Source: Synergistota bacterium (lineage in GTDB: Bacteria > Synergistota > GBS-1). Taken from it: DNA of 40,319 nt. Position numbers and translations under genes: made by a program. Shown in pieces: positions 24,124 through 33,569 of the stretch (position 1 is its first letter; each line of letters starts with the position of its first letter). The DNA lies in the NCBI GenBank assembly GCA_021159885.1, contig JAGHDO010000027.1, positions 1 to 40,319 on the forward strand, read 5' to 3'. The notes under the pieces were generated by a model, which saw only the letters and a list, made by a program, of their open reading frames with translations, did not search any database and was not told the DNA's origin.

Positions 24124-25117
24124 GGTAAAGGATCTCATTAAGTATTTTCCTATAAAGGGTGGGGTATTCGGCAAGGTGGTAGGCTATGTTAGATCCGTTG
24201 ATGGAGTAAGCCTTGAGATAGAAAGAGGGGAAACGCTCGCTCTGGTTGGAGAGAGCGGATGTGGGAAAACCACTTTTGGAAGAACCGTATTGAGGCTTCT
24301 TAAGCCTACCTCAGGAGAAATATTCTTCGAGGATATTAATATAGCCGATCTTAGCGAAAAAGAGCTCAAGCCGTTACGCAGAAGGATGCAGATAGTCTTT
24401 CAGGATCCTCTGTCATCGCTCGACCCGAGAATGACGATTAAGGAGATCCTAAGCGAGCCATTCAAAATACATGAGAGCCTCTCCTCAAGAGAGATAGAAG
24501 AGAAGGTTCTCTTCCTTCTTAAGAACGCGGGGTTAAAGGAGGAGCATATGTATCGCTATCCCCATGAGCTATCGGGAGGACAGAGGCAAAGAATATGTAT
24601 ATTAAGGGCCATAGCTCTCAATCCTGACTTTATAGTTCTTGATGAGCCTACTTCAGCGCTCGATGTCTCGGTGCAAGCTCAGCTACTCAATCTTCTTAAG
24701 GACCTTCAGAGAGAGTATAAGCTTACATATCTCTTTATAACTCACGATCTTGGTATAGTCCGCTTTATAAGCGCGAGAGCGGCTGTCATGTATCTTGGGA
24801 AGATCGTTGAAGTTGCGTCAACCGAGGAGCTATTCAGAAATCCTCTTCACCCTTATACGAGGTCGTTGCTTTCAGCTATACCTGTGCCTGATCCCGATAT
24901 AAGAAGAAAAGAGGAACCTATTCTCGGTGAGGTCCCTACACCGGTTAATCCTCCCGCCGGTTGCAGGTTTCACCCGAGATGTATATATGCGCGGGATATC
25001 TGCTCCCGGAGAGAACCTCCCTTAGAGGATAGGGGGGGAGGCCATCTGGTTGCCTGCCATATTCACGAATTCTCTGGCGATATCGATACCCCTTCTGAAG
25101 ACAGCGCTGTTGTTTAG
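24104..25117 (+). CDS. Oligopeptide/dipeptide ABC transporter ATPase (DppF/OppF type)
   Basis: 337 residues from ATG 24104. Walker A GESGCGKTTFGRT, then ELSGGQRQRICILRAIALNP, FIVLDEPTSALDVSVQAQLL and FITHDLGIVRFIS. The C-terminal CRFHPRCIYARDICSRREPP matches its partner. The frame is open upstream to 24002, but that part lies wholly inside the DppD gene; AAGGAGG at 24085-24091 supports the later start, with a long 12-nt spacing. The final 96 bp run antisense to the polysaccharide deacetylase gene. Confidence 0.92.
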   Translation: MGEALLRVKDLIKYFPIKGGVFGKVVGYVRSVDGVSLEIERGETLALVGESGCGKTTFGRTVLRLLKPTSGEIFFEDINIADLSEKELKPLRRRMQIVFQDPLSSLDPRMTIKEILSEPFKIHESLSSREIEEKVLFLLKNAGLKEEHMYRYPHELSGGQRQRICILRAIALNPDFIVLDEPTSALDVSVQAQLLNLLKDLQREYKLTYLFITHDLGIVRFISARAAVMYLGKIVEVASTEELFRNPLHPYTRSLLSAIPVPDPDIRRKEEPILGEVPTPVNPPAGCRFHPRCIYARDICSRREPPLEDRGGGHLVACHIHEFSGDIDTPSEDSAVV

Positions 25118-25810
25118 GAAGAACGTTATAAGCTTTTCAAGCATGGCTAATCTTGAACCTCTGCCTATGCATGCTGGGTGAAGTATCAGAGGAAAATACC
25201 ATCCATGCACGTACCGTATCCCACTGAATTCCTCCTGCCAGATGGAAAATACCTCCTTGCTGCTTCTTCGATCTATCTCAAAGAGAAGCCAGTCATCGAG
25301 GATATCCTCGATGGGGAGCTCAACAAGCTTGCCCTTTTTAGTTTCCTGCCAGTAGGGGAAATCTCCTCCTCTAAGACTGCTATCATAGATTATACCCTTT
25401 TGGGATATTATATCTAACGTTTCTTTGGAGAGTTCCCAATATGGTTTTCTGAAACCGTAAACTTCTCCAAATCGCTTAAGTATCTCGAGGCTTCTTTCAA
25501 ATACCTCGAGCTCCTTCTCAGGCGAAAGCTCGTTTAGCTTCTCGTGTCTATATCCGTGAAGGGCTATCTCGTGCCCCTCTTTTACTATTTTTTCAACCCG
25601 ATGAGGATACTTTTCAGCTGTCCATCCCGGTATAAAGAATGTCGTTTTTATATCATACCTCTTAAGAAGATTAAGAAGCCTTTCTACTCCCACATTGATC
25701 CCAAACAGAGCCTTGGATATTTTGACAGGGCACTCTGGGTAGTAAAGCCTTTCTGCGCTATCGGCGTCAAAGTCCACTGACAAAAATACGCGTATTTCCA
25801 ATCTGCTCAA
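25022..25810 (-). CDS. Polysaccharide deacetylase, HpPgdA-like NodB-domain protein
   Basis: 262 residues, no signal peptide. The NodB domain shows the metal/catalytic start FLSVDFDADSAE, then KTTFFIPGWTAEKYPHRVEK, EIALHGYRHEKLNELS (the HxxxH-type metal motif) and YGFRKPYWELSKETL. The layout with an N-terminal extension (LFGINVGVERLLNLLKRYDI) is that of the cytoplasmic peptidoglycan-deacetylase-like or cyclic-imidase-like group typified by HpPgdA. The true substrate may be a small cyclic amide instead of glycan. It is the last gene of the minus-strand run, 2 bp after reverse gyrase, and overlaps the peptide ATPase gene by 96 bp tail to tail. Confidence 0.8.
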   Translation of the reverse strand: MSRLEIRVFLSVDFDADSAERLYYPECPVKISKALFGINVGVERLLNLLKRYDIKTTFFIPGWTAEKYPHRVEKIVKEGHEIALHGYRHEKLNELSPEKELEVFERSLEILKRFGEVYGFRKPYWELSKETLDIISQKGIIYDSSLRGGDFPYWQETKKGKLVELPIEDILDDWLLFEIDRRSSKEVFSIWQEEFSGIRYVHGWYFPLILHPACIGRGSRLAMLEKLITFFLNNSAVFRRGIDIAREFVNMAGNQMASPPIL

Positions 25811-25812
25811 AT

Positions 25813-28800
25813 TTAATCACCCTCACCAGGACTTAGTATTTTGCTCACCTTTCCGTAAAGCTCGCTTAGAATAGCTTGATAACCCCTTTCTCCTCTCTCA
25901 ACGAGATCCATTTCTCCCTCGAGTCTTCGCGTGAAGTCCTCGTCAGTATACTGAGGGTATCTTTCTTTCAAGTGATTGTAGACTTCTATTCCAAGCCTGG
26001 TAGGGAAGAGGAATCCATTTTTCTGAACTACATAGCGTCTTTCGAGCAGGGTTTGAACGATGGAAGCATAGGTTGAGGGCCTTCCAAGTCCGCGCTTTTG
26101 CATCATTTCTATTAAGGCTCCTTGAGTTAAGGGGAAAGCTCGCGGAAGTGAAATCACCTTTGACTCTCGAATTTCAAGCGATAGCCTTCTTTCGTCCAAG
26201 ATTTTCTTTCCTATTGGGGATACGTTTATGGGCATTACGATTGAGAAACCCGGCTCTATAACCTTAAGCGTGAGGTCTTCCTCCTTTTCAAGTCCATCTG
26301 TGTAGAACTTAACCCTGCCTTTAACGATCTTAGCTCCTTTCATCTGGGACGCAATAAATCTTCTGAAAATCAGGTTGTATAGTGCAACTGCTTTGGAGCT
26401 TAAGGGAGTCTTCCCCGTGGTATATATGTAGCTTAAGAGTTCTCCCTTATCCCAAGGGTGAGTAGGTCTTATCCCCTCGTGTGCTCCTCCATCTCCCCAG
26501 GTTCTGCCCTGAAAGAGCTCTTCCTTAAGTTTTTCCTTTACATATTCTCTTGCTATCCCTATGCCCTTTCCGCTAATTCTATGAGAGTCCGTTCTATGAT
26601 AGGTTATAAGACCTCTCTCGAAAAGCTCCTGAGCTAACGCCATTGTTTCATCGGCGCTCCATCCGTATCTTGACGAAGCTTCCTTTAGCATAGTTGCTGT
26701 ATCGAACGGCGGAGGAGGAACTATCTCCTCCTCTCGAAGCCTAAGTAGCTCAGCGTCAAGCTTCTGTAGATCGAGCTTCTTAGCTTCGTTTCTATTTTTT
26801 AAGGGGAACTCAACCCTTAAAGATGAATCGGCGATTACCCTTAGGAAGTAATCTTTCTTCTTTCTTTCCTTTTCTCTTTCTATCAGCCAGCCTAAAACGG
26901 GAGTTTGAACCCTTCCAGCAGAAAGCCATCTTTGCTTAAAGGCTTCCTGAAGAAGCTGGCTTAAGGAGAACCCAAACCATCTATCCGCTATTCTTCTCAC
27001 GAACTGTGCTTCAACGAGGGGTTCATCGAGATCTCTTGGTTCATCTATCGCTTCTAAGAATGCTCTTCTCGTTATTTCGTGAAATTCTGCTCTGCGAAAC
27101 TCTCTGGAAAAGGGGCTTATATAGCATGCGAGGTCCCAGGCTATCTTTTCTCCCTCCGTATCCGGATCGGTAGCTATAAAGACGAGATCTGATTCCATGG
27201 CTAATTCTCTAAGGCCATTTATCGTGGCTTTTTTTTCATCGTAGGTCGGGGTCTTGCATTTCGGACAGATCTCCTGCACGGTTTGCTCTCCGCAATCTGG
27301 GCATCTTTTAATTGTGTCATAATGAGGAATGAATTTACCGTTCTTGATCTCCACGCCGAATAAACCAAGATTGTATATAAGATCTGCAACGTGTCCCTTA
27401 GATGCAGCTAGAAGAAGCGTGTATTTTAAGGCATTTACCTCGTATGCGTCTATACCATTTACCCTTCTCCTTTGAGGAGATCCAAAGAAAGAGGCGATGG
27501 TGCGAGCCTTATTGGGTGATTCCACTATAACAAGCGCAGTTTTAAATAGATCTTTCGGTAGAGCTTCGGGTTTAAAAAATTGCTCTCTCTCCCTATCTAC
27601 TCTTTCAATAATTTCTTTTATTTTCTCTTCCTCATAGCTCTTAAACTGGAAGTCCTCGAAGAAGTACCGTGCTTTCTTTTCAAGAAGATGAAGAGCCTTT
27701 TCATCGTCGACTATCACTATAGAAAGCCCCTGAAGTAATCCTCCGGGACATAAGCGGGAAGTTCTGCCAGCTGCCTGAAGATAACCTGAAGTTTCTGGTA
27801 TAAGAAGGTATATTTCTCCATTTATTATCCTTATTGGGCTCTCGGGACTCGAGGCTATCTGAGCGAGAAGTTCCGGGTTAGAGAGTCTTTCGCTTAGGAA
27901 TTCTCTGATTTCTTCAAGTAATTTGAGCGACTTTTCGCTCAGCTTTTCTTCGTCTCTGCCCATTATTCTTCTTAGGAATGGGAGATATCTTCTTTCAACT
28001 TCTGGGTGCTCTTCCAACAGTTTTCTTAAGGATACGAGGGCGTTAAAGAGCGCAATCGATGACTTTTCAACCTTCAGATTTACAAGAATCTTTGGTACAC
28101 CTATAAATATTGCGTATCTCGTTTCCGGAATATCAAGCCCCCTTGCCAAGGGATTTCTTCCAGATGCGAGTCCAACGAGAACATCTACCTCTCCCTTGAG
28201 GAAGGCTTCTATATCTGCCTTTTCGTAGCTTAAAGCTCTTATTTTCTTCTTTTCGAGTCTCTTTATGACTTCCACTAAGGAATCCTTTCCCTTATCTGGT
28301 GAAAGGAAGATGAGGCCCCTTTTCCCAAGTTTTTTAACTAAGCTTCCCGCCTCATCGATAATTCCCTTAAGCGTCATTCTTTTGGGTCTTAGAGCCACAT
28401 CTTCTACTTTTCTCAGGAAAGAAGCGCTTCTACCGACCTCGAAGTCGAGAAGCTCCTTAAAGAGAGCGACTCTTAATCCCTTCGGCTTGACCGTTGCGGA
28501 TGAAACGACGAGGACTCCTTTTGCATTTTTCTTAAATCTGTCTATCTTTTTTCTTTCCTCTTCTATCTTTTTCCACGATTCTTTTGACGGCTTTCTGAGT
28601 AGCTTCATGGAGGAGTAGAGAAAAGAAAGGGTTTCCTCCGTTGCTTCCTTTGGAATACCAAGCAGTCCAAGAACCCTATCCACGCTTCTTGACTGCTTAA
28701 GAAGGGCATCCACATCGTCTACGAAAACGAAGCCAAAGGGCTTGGGAATCTCCTCGTGATTCTTAACGAGGAACATGGTAGTTGAAACGAGTATGTCGAA

Positions 28801-29304
28801 CTCTCCCTCGCGTAGCTTTTTCCTACTTTCATCATTCATATCCATTGCGATGAGGATCCTTTTGTTCCCTGAGTTATATCTCTCGAGCAGTTTTTGTGCT
28901 TGCTCTACCAGCAATCGTGTAGGGAATATTAGATATGATTTTTCATCGAGGAACAGGGAAGCTATTATTCCAAATGTGGTTTTTCCAACGCCTGGTGGTG
29001 CTACTATTGCGAATGATCTTCCCAAGAATATCCTTCTCGCCCAAGTTCTCTGAAGTGACCATGGATCGTTACCCACCTTTTCCTTAAAAAAGGAGGAGAA
29101 AGCTTTCTCTCGCTCTTTGATTTCATAAATTCGCTTTATTTCTTTTAATTTACCGGTTTTTTGGAGCTCTTTTACAACTTCATTGAGATCTCCTTTGATG
29201 GCCTTAGGTAGACACTCGGAGCATGGTAGTTTTCTAAGCAAACGCTCGCTCGATATTTTTCCTTCGCAGTTAGGACATGCTTTTTCAAAAATCGCCTCTG
29301 CCAT
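25813..29304 (-). CDS. rgy: Reverse gyrase
   Basis: 1163 residues, full length. An N-terminal zinc finger (Cys10, Cys13, Cys28, Cys31) is followed by a superfamily 2 helicase half: Walker A APPGVGKTTFG (~102), DDVD (~195), SSAT (~268), and AAGRTSRL (motif VI, ~511). The type IA topoisomerase half starts near 588 with LVIVESPNKARTIASFFG. It has a second zinc finger (Cys668, Cys671, Cys680, Cys683), the Toprim acidic triad DPDTEGE (~713) and the DNA-linking Tyr902 in GLITYHRTDS. It introduces positive supercoils using ATP and is found in hyperthermophiles and some thermophiles. It lies 6 bp after the V-ATPase C-subunit gene, in an operon-like run headed by an iron regulator. Confidence 0.96.
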   Translation of the reverse strand: MAEAIFEKACPNCEGKISSERLLRKLPCSECLPKAIKGDLNEVVKELQKTGKLKEIKRIYEIKEREKAFSSFFKEKVGNDPWSLQRTWARRIFLGRSFAIVAPPGVGKTTFGIIASLFLDEKSYLIFPTRLLVEQAQKLLERYNSGNKRILIAMDMNDESRKKLREGEFDILVSTTMFLVKNHEEIPKPFGFVFVDDVDALLKQSRSVDRVLGLLGIPKEATEETLSFLYSSMKLLRKPSKESWKKIEEERKKIDRFKKNAKGVLVVSSATVKPKGLRVALFKELLDFEVGRSASFLRKVEDVALRPKRMTLKGIIDEAGSLVKKLGKRGLIFLSPDKGKDSLVEVIKRLEKKKIRALSYEKADIEAFLKGEVDVLVGLASGRNPLARGLDIPETRYAIFIGVPKILVNLKVEKSSIALFNALVSLRKLLEEHPEVERRYLPFLRRIMGRDEEKLSEKSLKLLEEIREFLSERLSNPELLAQIASSPESPIRIINGEIYLLIPETSGYLQAAGRTSRLCPGGLLQGLSIVIVDDEKALHLLEKKARYFFEDFQFKSYEEEKIKEIIERVDREREQFFKPEALPKDLFKTALVIVESPNKARTIASFFGSPQRRRVNGIDAYEVNALKYTLLLAASKGHVADLIYNLGLFGVEIKNGKFIPHYDTIKRCPDCGEQTVQEICPKCKTPTYDEKKATINGLRELAMESDLVFIATDPDTEGEKIAWDLACYISPFSREFRRAEFHEITRRAFLEAIDEPRDLDEPLVEAQFVRRIADRWFGFSLSQLLQEAFKQRWLSAGRVQTPVLGWLIEREKERKKKDYFLRVIADSSLRVEFPLKNRNEAKKLDLQKLDAELLRLREEEIVPPPPFDTATMLKEASSRYGWSADETMALAQELFERGLITYHRTDSHRISGKGIGIAREYVKEKLKEELFQGRTWGDGGAHEGIRPTHPWDKGELLSYIYTTGKTPLSSKAVALYNLIFRRFIASQMKGAKIVKGRVKFYTDGLEKEEDLTLKVIEPGFSIVMPINVSPIGKKILDERRLSLEIRESKVISLPRAFPLTQGALIEMMQKRGLGRPSTYASIVQTLLERRYVVQKNGFLFPTRLGIEVYNHLKERYPQYTDEDFTRRLEGEMDLVERGERGYQAILSELYGKVSKILSPGEGD

Positions 29305-29310
29305 GATTCT

Positions 29311-30345
29311 TCAACCAAGCATTAGCAAGAATGGTTTTACTTTTTCGAGAGGAAGGTCGTATGCTTTGCTTTCTATTATCGTTGTAAGATCGTGGATCTC
29401 CATTTCCTTGAGGCACAGTAGCTCTATAAAGCTTCCAATAGAGAAAGGGTTGCTCTTTATCAGACTGGATTTAACCGTGGTTTCATAAAACTTTCTTAAA
29501 AGACGCGTTTCAAGAGCGGGGTCTTTCAGGTTTCCCACCTCCTCTAACTCCTTTCCCCATGGTGTATCCAGGATAGGCTTTAAGAACTCCTCAAACCCCT
29601 TCGCTTTGGCTAATTTTCTCAGTTTCTCGTTGTTTAAATAGGTTCCAAATGGCACCGTGTAGGAGAAGATCTTTTCCTCGCTGAAACCGAAGAAGCTCCT
29701 TGCCCTTAAAACCCAGGTCAGGTTCAAAAGATCACACTGTAGTCCGAAATAGAGACTATTTATTTTCCTGTCTATTTCATCTAACTTCTTATTCAGAGCG
29801 ATAAGCTCCTTGAAGAATCCGTAGTCGAGCACCATCTCTATCGCAAATATGGTTTCGAGATTCTCCTCGGGGAGCTTCCCCTCTATGTATTTCCCGTAAG
29901 GCGTTTTCCTAAGTTTCTCAATAATCTCAGGCAAAGTCTTGGCCGACAGGAGCTCACTTATCGGCACAACGGAAAACTCCCCGAGATCAAGTAGGTTTTC
30001 CTCACTCAGCGTTCTTTCCTCATGAAGCTTGCTTGTAAGAATTTTCTTTATGTTGTCTATTTCGAACCTTCTTACAGCTACTCTGAGAAACTCTCTTGTA
30101 TTCTCAGGAAGGAACTCGAGAACCTTAGTGTAAATATCTATTATGGTGTTTTTTATAGCTCTCTCAAGTCCCTCTCTTGAGAAGGGAAGAGTTCTGTCCC
30201 TTCCATATGGTGTCTTTTTCAAGATTTCTATTATTCCTTCCAGGGTTTTCGCGTTCAAAATCTCCTCAAGCTTTTCCTTTTCAAGGAGATTTCCCCTTAT
30301 AGCTCTTATTCGAGCGAATGCAGCAGCGTATTTACTGGATCTCAT
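29311..30345 (-). CDS. V/A-type ATPase subunit C (central-stalk connector)
   Basis: 344 residues, almost all alpha-helical, with the internal repeat expected of the subunit C/d funnel. The unit KTLEGIIEILKKTPYGRD (~33-50) recurs as KTLPEIIEKLRKTPYGKY (~137-155). LNLTWVLRARSFFGFS is the conserved middle segment. In the complete enzyme this subunit joins the rotor ring to the central stalk. The ATG overlaps the TAA of the preceding coiled-coil subunit by one base. None of the catalytic A/B, stalk D/F or membrane I/K genes is in the window. Confidence 0.85.
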   Translation of the reverse strand: MRSSKYAAAFARIRAIRGNLLEKEKLEEILNAKTLEGIIEILKKTPYGRDRTLPFSREGLERAIKNTIIDIYTKVLEFLPENTREFLRVAVRRFEIDNIKKILTSKLHEERTLSEENLLDLGEFSVVPISELLSAKTLPEIIEKLRKTPYGKYIEGKLPEENLETIFAIEMVLDYGFFKELIALNKKLDEIDRKINSLYFGLQCDLLNLTWVLRARSFFGFSEEKIFSYTVPFGTYLNNEKLRKLAKAKGFEEFLKPILDTPWGKELEEVGNLKDPALETRLLRKFYETTVKSSLIKSNPFSIGSFIELLCLKEMEIHDLTTIIESKAYDLPLEKVKPFLLMLG

Positions 30346-30686
30346 TATCTCCAGAATAGCTCCACCGCCTTGAGTATAGCCTTTTCTGCCTTAGGGATCG
30401 CTTTCAGTCTTAGTTCCCTCGCTTCTTCTTGGGCTTTGGATATTATTTCCTCTACCTTTTTCTCGGCTTCTTTCTTAGCTTCGTTCAGGATTTTTTCCTC
30501 CTTAACCTTTGCTTCTCTATAGATTCTGGATATTTTTTCCTCCTTTTCCTTAAGATATTCCTCCCAGGCTCTTTCTATCTCTCTTTTAGCTTCTTCGACG
30601 AGTGCTCTTGCTTCCCTTTCAGCTTCAAGTAGCTTCTTTACGGCGTTTTCCACCGCTTCTTCACCCCCACCAGCATATTTTACCAT
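30345..30686 (-). CDS. V/A-type ATPase subunit G/H (peripheral-stalk coiled coil)
   Basis: 113 residues from ATG 30686, nearly one continuous charged coiled coil (VENAVKKLLEAEREARALVE, EAKREIERAWEEYLKEKEEK, AKKEAEKKVEEIISKAQEEA). This matches AtpH/NtpF-type stator subunits, which pair with subunit E. The longer frame from 30767 would sit inside feoB and its first 27 residues lack the heptad pattern, so ATG 30686 is chosen. It overlaps the feoB stop by 7 bp and has no clear ribosome site, suggesting translation by coupling to feoB. Small coiled-coil proteins are hard to assign; the adjacent C subunit is the best support. Confidence 0.75.
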   Translation of the reverse strand: MVKYAGGGEEAVENAVKKLLEAEREARALVEEAKREIERAWEEYLKEKEEKISRIYREAKVKEEKILNEAKKEAEKKVEEIISKAQEEARELRLKAIPKAEKAILKAVELFWR

Positions 30687-32695
30687 AGGATACGCGCTAT
30701 CTGATAGAATCCTACGCTTACCGTCCAGCCCAAGATAAGCGAGTAGAAAACGGCGATAATAGTCCATTTCCAGTTAGTTTCTCTCTTGATCGCGGCTATG
30801 GTTGCTATGCAAGGTATATATATCAAGGTCATAAGTAGAAATGCATACGCTGATGCCGGAGAGAAATTGGCTTTGAGGGCTTCTCTTAGCGATTCTTCCT
30901 CTGCGCCATATAGCGTTCCAAGGGTACCGACTACCGTTTCTTTAGCGAGTATTCCGAAGGAAAGCGCGACTGCTGATTGCCAGTTTCCGAATCCTGCGGG
31001 CTTGAGGATGGGCGATATAGCTTTTCCAAACTTTCCTATAAAAGATTCGGAGGATGCATACTCCACTCCCGGTGGTAGAGAGGATAGAACCCATATAAGG
31101 ACGACCGTGAAGGCTATCACGGTTCCAGCCTTCTTAATGAAGAGAGAGCTCCTTAAATACATCTGCATAGCTACATTTCTTAATGTGGGTAATCTATAAG
31201 GAGGAAGTTCCATGACGAGTGGAGCGCTCTCCTCCTTGAAAAATATGCTCTTGAGAATCCGCCCGACGATTATAGCCAAGACTATCCCGGTGATATAGAG
31301 GGAAAATACTATAAGTCCCTGGCGCTCGGGAAAGAAAGCACTCGCAAATAGAGTGTATACAGGGAGCCTTGCCGAACAACTCATTAATGGGTTCAGTAGA
31401 ATGGTTAGTATCCTGTCTTTCCTTGATTCGAGCGTTCTGGTCGCCATAATGGCTGGAACGTTGCATCCGAAGCCGATAAGCATGGGTATAAAGGATTTTC
31501 CATGGAGTCCAAGGGCATGCATTATTCTATCCATAAGAAAAGCTGCACGGGCTAAGTATCCGCTGTCCTCGAGGATCGATATACCGAGGAAAAGAAGGGC
31601 TATATTGGGAAGAAAGACCAATATGCTTCCTATTCCAGGTATTACTCCATCGGAAATCAACGAGCTGAGCCAGCTGGGGGCTTCCATCTTCGTGCACAGG
31701 GTATTCATAAGGGTAGCGAGATCGCCGAAGAGCTCATCTATTAAGCCTGCAATAGGATTACCTATGTAAAAGATCAGCTGAAAGAGGGCGTATACCGTTA
31801 ACAGAAAAATGGGTAACCCTAATATTCTGTTAGTTAAAATTTTATCTATCCTGTCAGAAAGGGTCAGGCGCTCCTCGAGGCTTCTTTCTCTAAGTGTGCA
31901 TTCCTTGACCAGACCTTTCAAAAAGGCATATCTTCTTTCTATCATAAAGGTTTCGAGATCATCACCGGTTTTTCTTAATATCAGCTTTTCAGTTTCCTCC
32001 ATTACACGCTTGATTTCATCAAAATACTTACTCTCTTTAAACTTCTCGATGAATTCCTGATCTCCCTCGAGGAGCTTGATCGCCATGCCTCTTAATGACA
32101 TGCCTATGTCTTTATTTTTTCCAATGATCTCTTCCAGCTTCTTTATGGCTGTTTCTACATCACTTCCGTAGCTTATTTTCAAAGGTTCTCTTTTGCCTCT
32201 CTCTTCGAGACCTTTTACTATTTCTTCCTTGAGTTTTTCTATTCCCACTCCTCTCGAGGCGATCGTTTCCACGACTTGAACGCCAAGTATTTTGGAAAGC
32301 TTTTCCTTGTCTATCCTGATTCCCCTTGAAGATGTGATGTCCACCATATTCAAGTCTAAGAGTACTCTCTGTCCCATTTCGAGAAGCTGTGCGACGAGGT
32401 AAAGGTTTCTTTCCAAGTTGGAAGCGTCTACTACAGCTACGACAAGGTTTGGTTTTTCCTTTATTAAAAAGGAGCGCGCGATCCTTTCATCTATCGAATA
32501 AGCGCTCAAACCATATATTCCCGGTAGGTCTACGATCTTGATCTTTTTTCCGGCATATTCCATGATGCCTTCTTTTCTCTCGACGGTTGTTCCAGGCCAG
32601 TTCCCGACTTTTTCTCGGGCTCCACATAGAGCGTTGAATATCGTGGTTTTTCCGGAATTTGGATTTCCCGCGAGAGCTACCACACGGCTTTTCAT
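30680..32695 (-). CDS. feoB: Ferrous iron transport protein B
   Basis: 671 residues. The N-terminal G-protein domain has G1 GNPNSGKTTIFNALCG, the switch NWPGTTVERKEG, G3 DLPGIYGLSAYS and a G4-like LNMVD. A helical GDI-like spacer runs to ~285. The membrane part carries two Gate-type repeats, with GCNVPAIMATRTLESRKDRI and LLNPLMSCSARLPVYTLFA, and ends near LGWTVSVGFYQIARILW. It imports Fe(II) across the inner membrane. It follows feoA after 3 bp, with AGGAGGT about 10 nt before the ATG, and is under the DtxR-type regulator at the head of the operon. Confidence 0.95.
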   Translation of the reverse strand: MKSRVVALAGNPNSGKTTIFNALCGAREKVGNWPGTTVERKEGIMEYAGKKIKIVDLPGIYGLSAYSIDERIARSFLIKEKPNLVVAVVDASNLERNLYLVAQLLEMGQRVLLDLNMVDITSSRGIRIDKEKLSKILGVQVVETIASRGVGIEKLKEEIVKGLEERGKREPLKISYGSDVETAIKKLEEIIGKNKDIGMSLRGMAIKLLEGDQEFIEKFKESKYFDEIKRVMEETEKLILRKTGDDLETFMIERRYAFLKGLVKECTLRERSLEERLTLSDRIDKILTNRILGLPIFLLTVYALFQLIFYIGNPIAGLIDELFGDLATLMNTLCTKMEAPSWLSSLISDGVIPGIGSILVFLPNIALLFLGISILEDSGYLARAAFLMDRIMHALGLHGKSFIPMLIGFGCNVPAIMATRTLESRKDRILTILLNPLMSCSARLPVYTLFASAFFPERQGLIVFSLYITGIVLAIIVGRILKSIFFKEESAPLVMELPPYRLPTLRNVAMQMYLRSSLFIKKAGTVIAFTVVLIWVLSSLPPGVEYASSESFIGKFGKAISPILKPAGFGNWQSAVALSFGILAKETVVGTLGTLYGAEEESLREALKANFSPASAYAFLLMTLIYIPCIATIAAIKRETNWKWTIIAVFYSLILGWTVSVGFYQIARILW

Positions 32696-32698
32696 TTC

Positions 32699-32923
32699 TC
32701 ATTGCACCTCCTCAACGAGTATTTTGTGTGATATTCCTCTGCCAAGAGCAAGCCTTGCGTTTCCACGAGAGATTATTATTGGACCACCAGCGTTGCTAAG
32801 AACCTGAATTGTTTCTCCCTCAAGGATTCCAAGCATAAGCAGCTTTTTTATTCTTCCTCTTCCTCCGAGAATTTTTATTATTCTTACTTTCCTTCCACTT
32901 TCCACCATTGAAAGAGGAATCAA
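32699..32923 (-). CDS. feoA: Ferrous iron transport protein A
   Basis: 74 residues of the SH3-like FeoA fold: VESGRKVRIIKILGGRGRIK, KLLMLGILEGETIQVLSNAG, then LALGRGISHKILVEE. It supports FeoB at the membrane. It begins at TTG 32923, which overlaps the regulator's TGA by four bases (TTGA); GAGGTGAT is the ribosome site. Confidence 0.92.
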   Translation of the reverse strand: MIPLSMVESGRKVRIIKILGGRGRIKKLLMLGILEGETIQVLSNAGGPIIISRGNARLALGRGISHKILVEEVQ

Positions 32924-33552
32924 TCTTCTATCACCTCTACCAATACGCTTTTCGCTTCTTCCTTTCGCAAGGATACTCGCGTGCCCTTAATGAGAACTTT
33001 TATGGGAGATCCAAGAGGAGCTATTTCCTCGATCTCAACCAGCTCTCCCCTTGTGAAACCCATATCAAGAAGTTTCCTTTTAAGCGGTCCTGTATCAGCA
33101 ATCCTGACTATCTTTCCTCTTGCACCTATCGCAAGCGTGTCCAGACTCTTTAACTTTGGGCTTGAACTTCTATCTGGCTCATAGGATGCAACAAATTTGG
33201 CGAGCTTCTGCATGGTCTCCTCGCTCAAGTGATGTTCCATCTTGCAAGCATCTTCCTCAGCGATCTCCTCGCTTACGCCCAGAACATCGGTTAGAAAGTT
33301 TTTCAGCACCATATGACGTTTACGTATTTCGCTGGCCAAGTTTATTCCTTTTTGGGTTAGCTCTATATACCCATATTTTTCCTGTTCTATTAGCTCGAGT
33401 TCCTTGAGCTTTCTTAAAGCTTCTATAACGGATGACGCCTTAACCTTGAGAAGATTCGCGAGGTCCTTTACTCTCACAACGTTTTTCTTCTCTCTGAGAA
33501 TTAGAATGCCTTCTAAGTAATCCTCAAGCGCTGGGGTAAGTCCCATAACCAA
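32920..33552 (-). CDS. DtxR/IdeR-family iron-dependent repressor with FeoA-like C-terminal domain
   Basis: 210 residues in three parts. A winged helix-turn-helix comes first (VRVKDLANLLKVKASSVIEA, LRKLKELELIEQEKYGYIEL). The metal-binding dimer domain follows (RKRHMVLKNFLTDVLGV, EEDACKMEHHLSEE). An SH3-like FeoA domain closes the protein (TLAIGARGKIVRIADTGPLK, RKLLDMGFTRGELVEI). The Cys-x-x-Glu-His-His arrangement is that of iron-sensing DtxR/IdeR; manganese-sensing MntR lacks the Cys. Two TTAGG-type palindromes sit on its own promoter, so it should repress itself and feoAB when iron is plentiful. It heads the seven-gene minus-strand run. Confidence 0.9.
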   Translation of the reverse strand: MVMGLTPALEDYLEGILILREKKNVVRVKDLANLLKVKASSVIEALRKLKELELIEQEKYGYIELTQKGINLASEIRKRHMVLKNFLTDVLGVSEEIAEEDACKMEHHLSEETMQKLAKFVASYEPDRSSSPKLKSLDTLAIGARGKIVRIADTGPLKRKLLDMGFTRGELVEIEEIAPLGSPIKVLIKGTRVSLRKEEAKSVLVEVIED

Positions 33553-33569
33553 GTTAGATCACCTCCCTT

